64,000 bases of DNA from Clostridia bacterium. Lineage in GTDB: Bacteria > Bacillota > Clostridia > Oscillospirales > CAG-272. Every line of letters starts with the position of its first letter. The first letter of the stretch is position 1. A program made the translations under genes and the position numbers. Shown piece by piece: positions 63,193-64,000 of the stretch. The stretch covers positions 29,289-93,288 of the forward strand of contig JAFVTV010000037.1 of assembly GCA_017502975.1 (NCBI GenBank). Reading direction: 5' to 3'. A model generated the notes under the pieces. The model was given only the letters and a program-made list of their open reading frames with translations, did not search any database and was not told the DNA's origin.

Positions 63193-63675
63193 TCAACGAA
63201 TTTCGGTGATAGAAATCACTTGAATATCAAGGTTGCTTGTTTGTGTCATAACGAAAAGCGGCTTCCCACTCTCCACTATGAGATCACTGTCTACAACCAG
63301 TGCCCCCTCACGCAAAATACCGTGACAGGATAGTGTGCCAACAAGGTCAACATAGGCATATTCGCTACCGTTTTCCCCCTCACGCCAAGTAATCACGGGC
63401 TCATCAAGCAGCATGCCAAGCTCAACAAACCCATCCTCAGTTTCAACGTAAAAAACAGTACCTGCCGCAAGATCCTCCACCAGATCATATCGCACCGCAC
63501 TCACCTCAAATGCCACCGCAAAGGAGCTTTTTGTGCGGTCGTTTTCAAATATATCTGCCAAATTATCCTTTTGCCAGATCGCAAGCACGGTGAGAAGGAT
63601 GAGCAGAATGATCGCCACATCCAAAATGTTTATTTTGGCATGCCTTACGGTTCTGCTTTTTTCATCGTTATTCAT
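63193..63675 (-). CDS. DUF4330-like membrane-anchored protein
   Basis: This 160-residue protein has a short charged cytoplasmic start, one membrane segment (about 22-42, ILDVAIILLILLTVLAIW) and an external beta-rich domain with VRYDLVEDLAAGTVFYVET, as in DUF4330. Function unknown. AAGGTGG precedes ATG 63675, 4 nt after the stop of the upstream, related gene, so they form a pair. Confidence 0.75.
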   Translation of the reverse strand: MNNDEKSRTVRHAKINILDVAIILLILLTVLAIWQKDNLADIFENDRTKSSFAVAFEVSAVRYDLVEDLAAGTVFYVETEDGFVELGMLLDEPVITWREGENGSEYAYVDLVGTLSCHGILREGALVVDSDLIVESGKPLFVMTQTSNLDIQVISITEIR

Positions 63676-63679
63676 ACCA

Positions 63680-64000
63680 TTACCACCTTTTTTCAATTGA
63701 AACACAAGTGCCCGTTGCAAGCGAGCCAGCAAAACTGACCGTATAGGAGCCGCCCTTGGCAATACGGGTACCACTTACACTGTAACCGATGCCCTCTTCA
63801 TATTCCGCGCAAATCGCCACAGTTACCGAAACGATTTTTGCAGATGCGTGCTCACTCTCCCCTGCCTGCGTTTCCCCTCCGCGCAAAAACGAAGAAGGGA
63901 GCGTATAAGGCCTTGATGTAATAGCCACGATCTCTCCCATAGTATTTCCTGTTTTGGGATCGATCAGCAATGTTCCTTGTGCAGGTGCTGCACCAAGATC
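63680..64000 (-). CDS. DUF4330-like protein, 5' end cut by the window edge
   Basis: The last ~106 codons of a gene whose start lies beyond position 64000. The visible part is a beta-rich domain (GTLLIDPKTGNTMGEIV; GIGYSVSGTRIAKGG) ending just before the next DUF4330-like gene. It resembles the external domain of that family; the N-terminal membrane segment expected upstream is not in the window. Confidence 0.6.
   Translation of the reverse strand, partial: DLGAAPAQGTLLIDPKTGNTMGEIVAITSRPYTLPSSFLRGGETQAGESEHASAKIVSVTVAICAEYEEGIGYSVSGTRIAKGGSYTVSFAGSLATGTCVSIEKRW

Noticed and set aside
1-64000. tRNA, rRNA or riboswitch genes
   Set aside because: The intergenic regions were read on both strands and none showed a cloverleaf, conserved rRNA or known aptamer pattern; a covariance search could still find small RNAs.

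Overview
The window reads as a chromosomal segment of an endospore-forming, Gram-positive Clostridia-type bacterium with moderate GC content. The evidence is strong AGGAGG-type ribosome binding sites, TTG/GTG starts, consensus sigma-A promoters, and sporulation genes: sigK with its pro-sequence, yqfC, yqfD, ylbJ and a GerA-family germination protein. The carbon-use genes (uronates, a GH2 glycosidase, SGNH esterases) suggest an animal-gut or other plant/host-glycan habitat. Genus-level placement is not possible from this sequence alone. I saw no rRNA, tRNA, CRISPR array, prophage or complete insertion sequence; one MITE-like element is present.

Layout. (1) 1-9400 is a uronate/glucuronide locus: a GH2 glycosidase and a GPH sugar symporter on the minus strand, divergent from an operon araC-uxuA-uxuB-eda-kdgK. 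A 274-bp MITE-like palindromic element sits exactly at the eda stop codon. (2) 9400-18800 is mixed: an SGNH hydrolase, a frameshifted aminotransferase, a nuclease-helicase fusion, mecA, two tandem SGNH hydrolases, a type-4 uracil-DNA glycosylase and an AEC transporter. (3) 18889-35240 is the most unusual part. Three giant secreted paralogs (1606, 1333 and 1564 aa) each combine a signal peptide, a variable GGTF-type beta-helix, a ComEC-like metallo-beta-lactamase domain, and (in two) a Pro/Glu linker; all end in a conserved C-terminal tail IDxFGDEILLPEI. A GerA-family gene and a small membrane gene lie between them. Each paralog has a near-perfect sigma-A promoter preceded by a shared upstream box. 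(4) 35300-41900 has a PPi-type phosphofructokinase, sigK, and a second uronate locus (unknown toroid-like protein, kduD, kduI) divergent from a second AraC regulator. (5) 41900-45650 is a small exopolysaccharide cluster (flippase, EpsG-like polymerase, GT4 glycosyltransferase). (6) 45777-64000 is conserved housekeeping: yqhQ, prs, mutS2, recO, era, ybeY, phoH, yqfD, yqfC, ylbJ, rpmF, DUF177, nnr, coaD, rsmD, uvrC, an HPr-family gene, and two DUF4330-like genes (the second cut by the window edge).

How the genes work together. The two uronate loci converge on 2-keto-3-deoxygluconate (KDG). UxuB/UxuA bring fructuronate through mannonate to KDG, and KduI/KduD bring the unsaturated uronates released by polysaccharide lyases to KDG. 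KdgK and Eda, encoded only in the first locus here, turn KDG into pyruvate and glyceraldehyde-3-phosphate. The glucuronate isomerase UxaC is not in the window. The DNA-repair, ribosome-maturation and sporulation genes form tightly packed operons with several ATGA stop-start overlaps.
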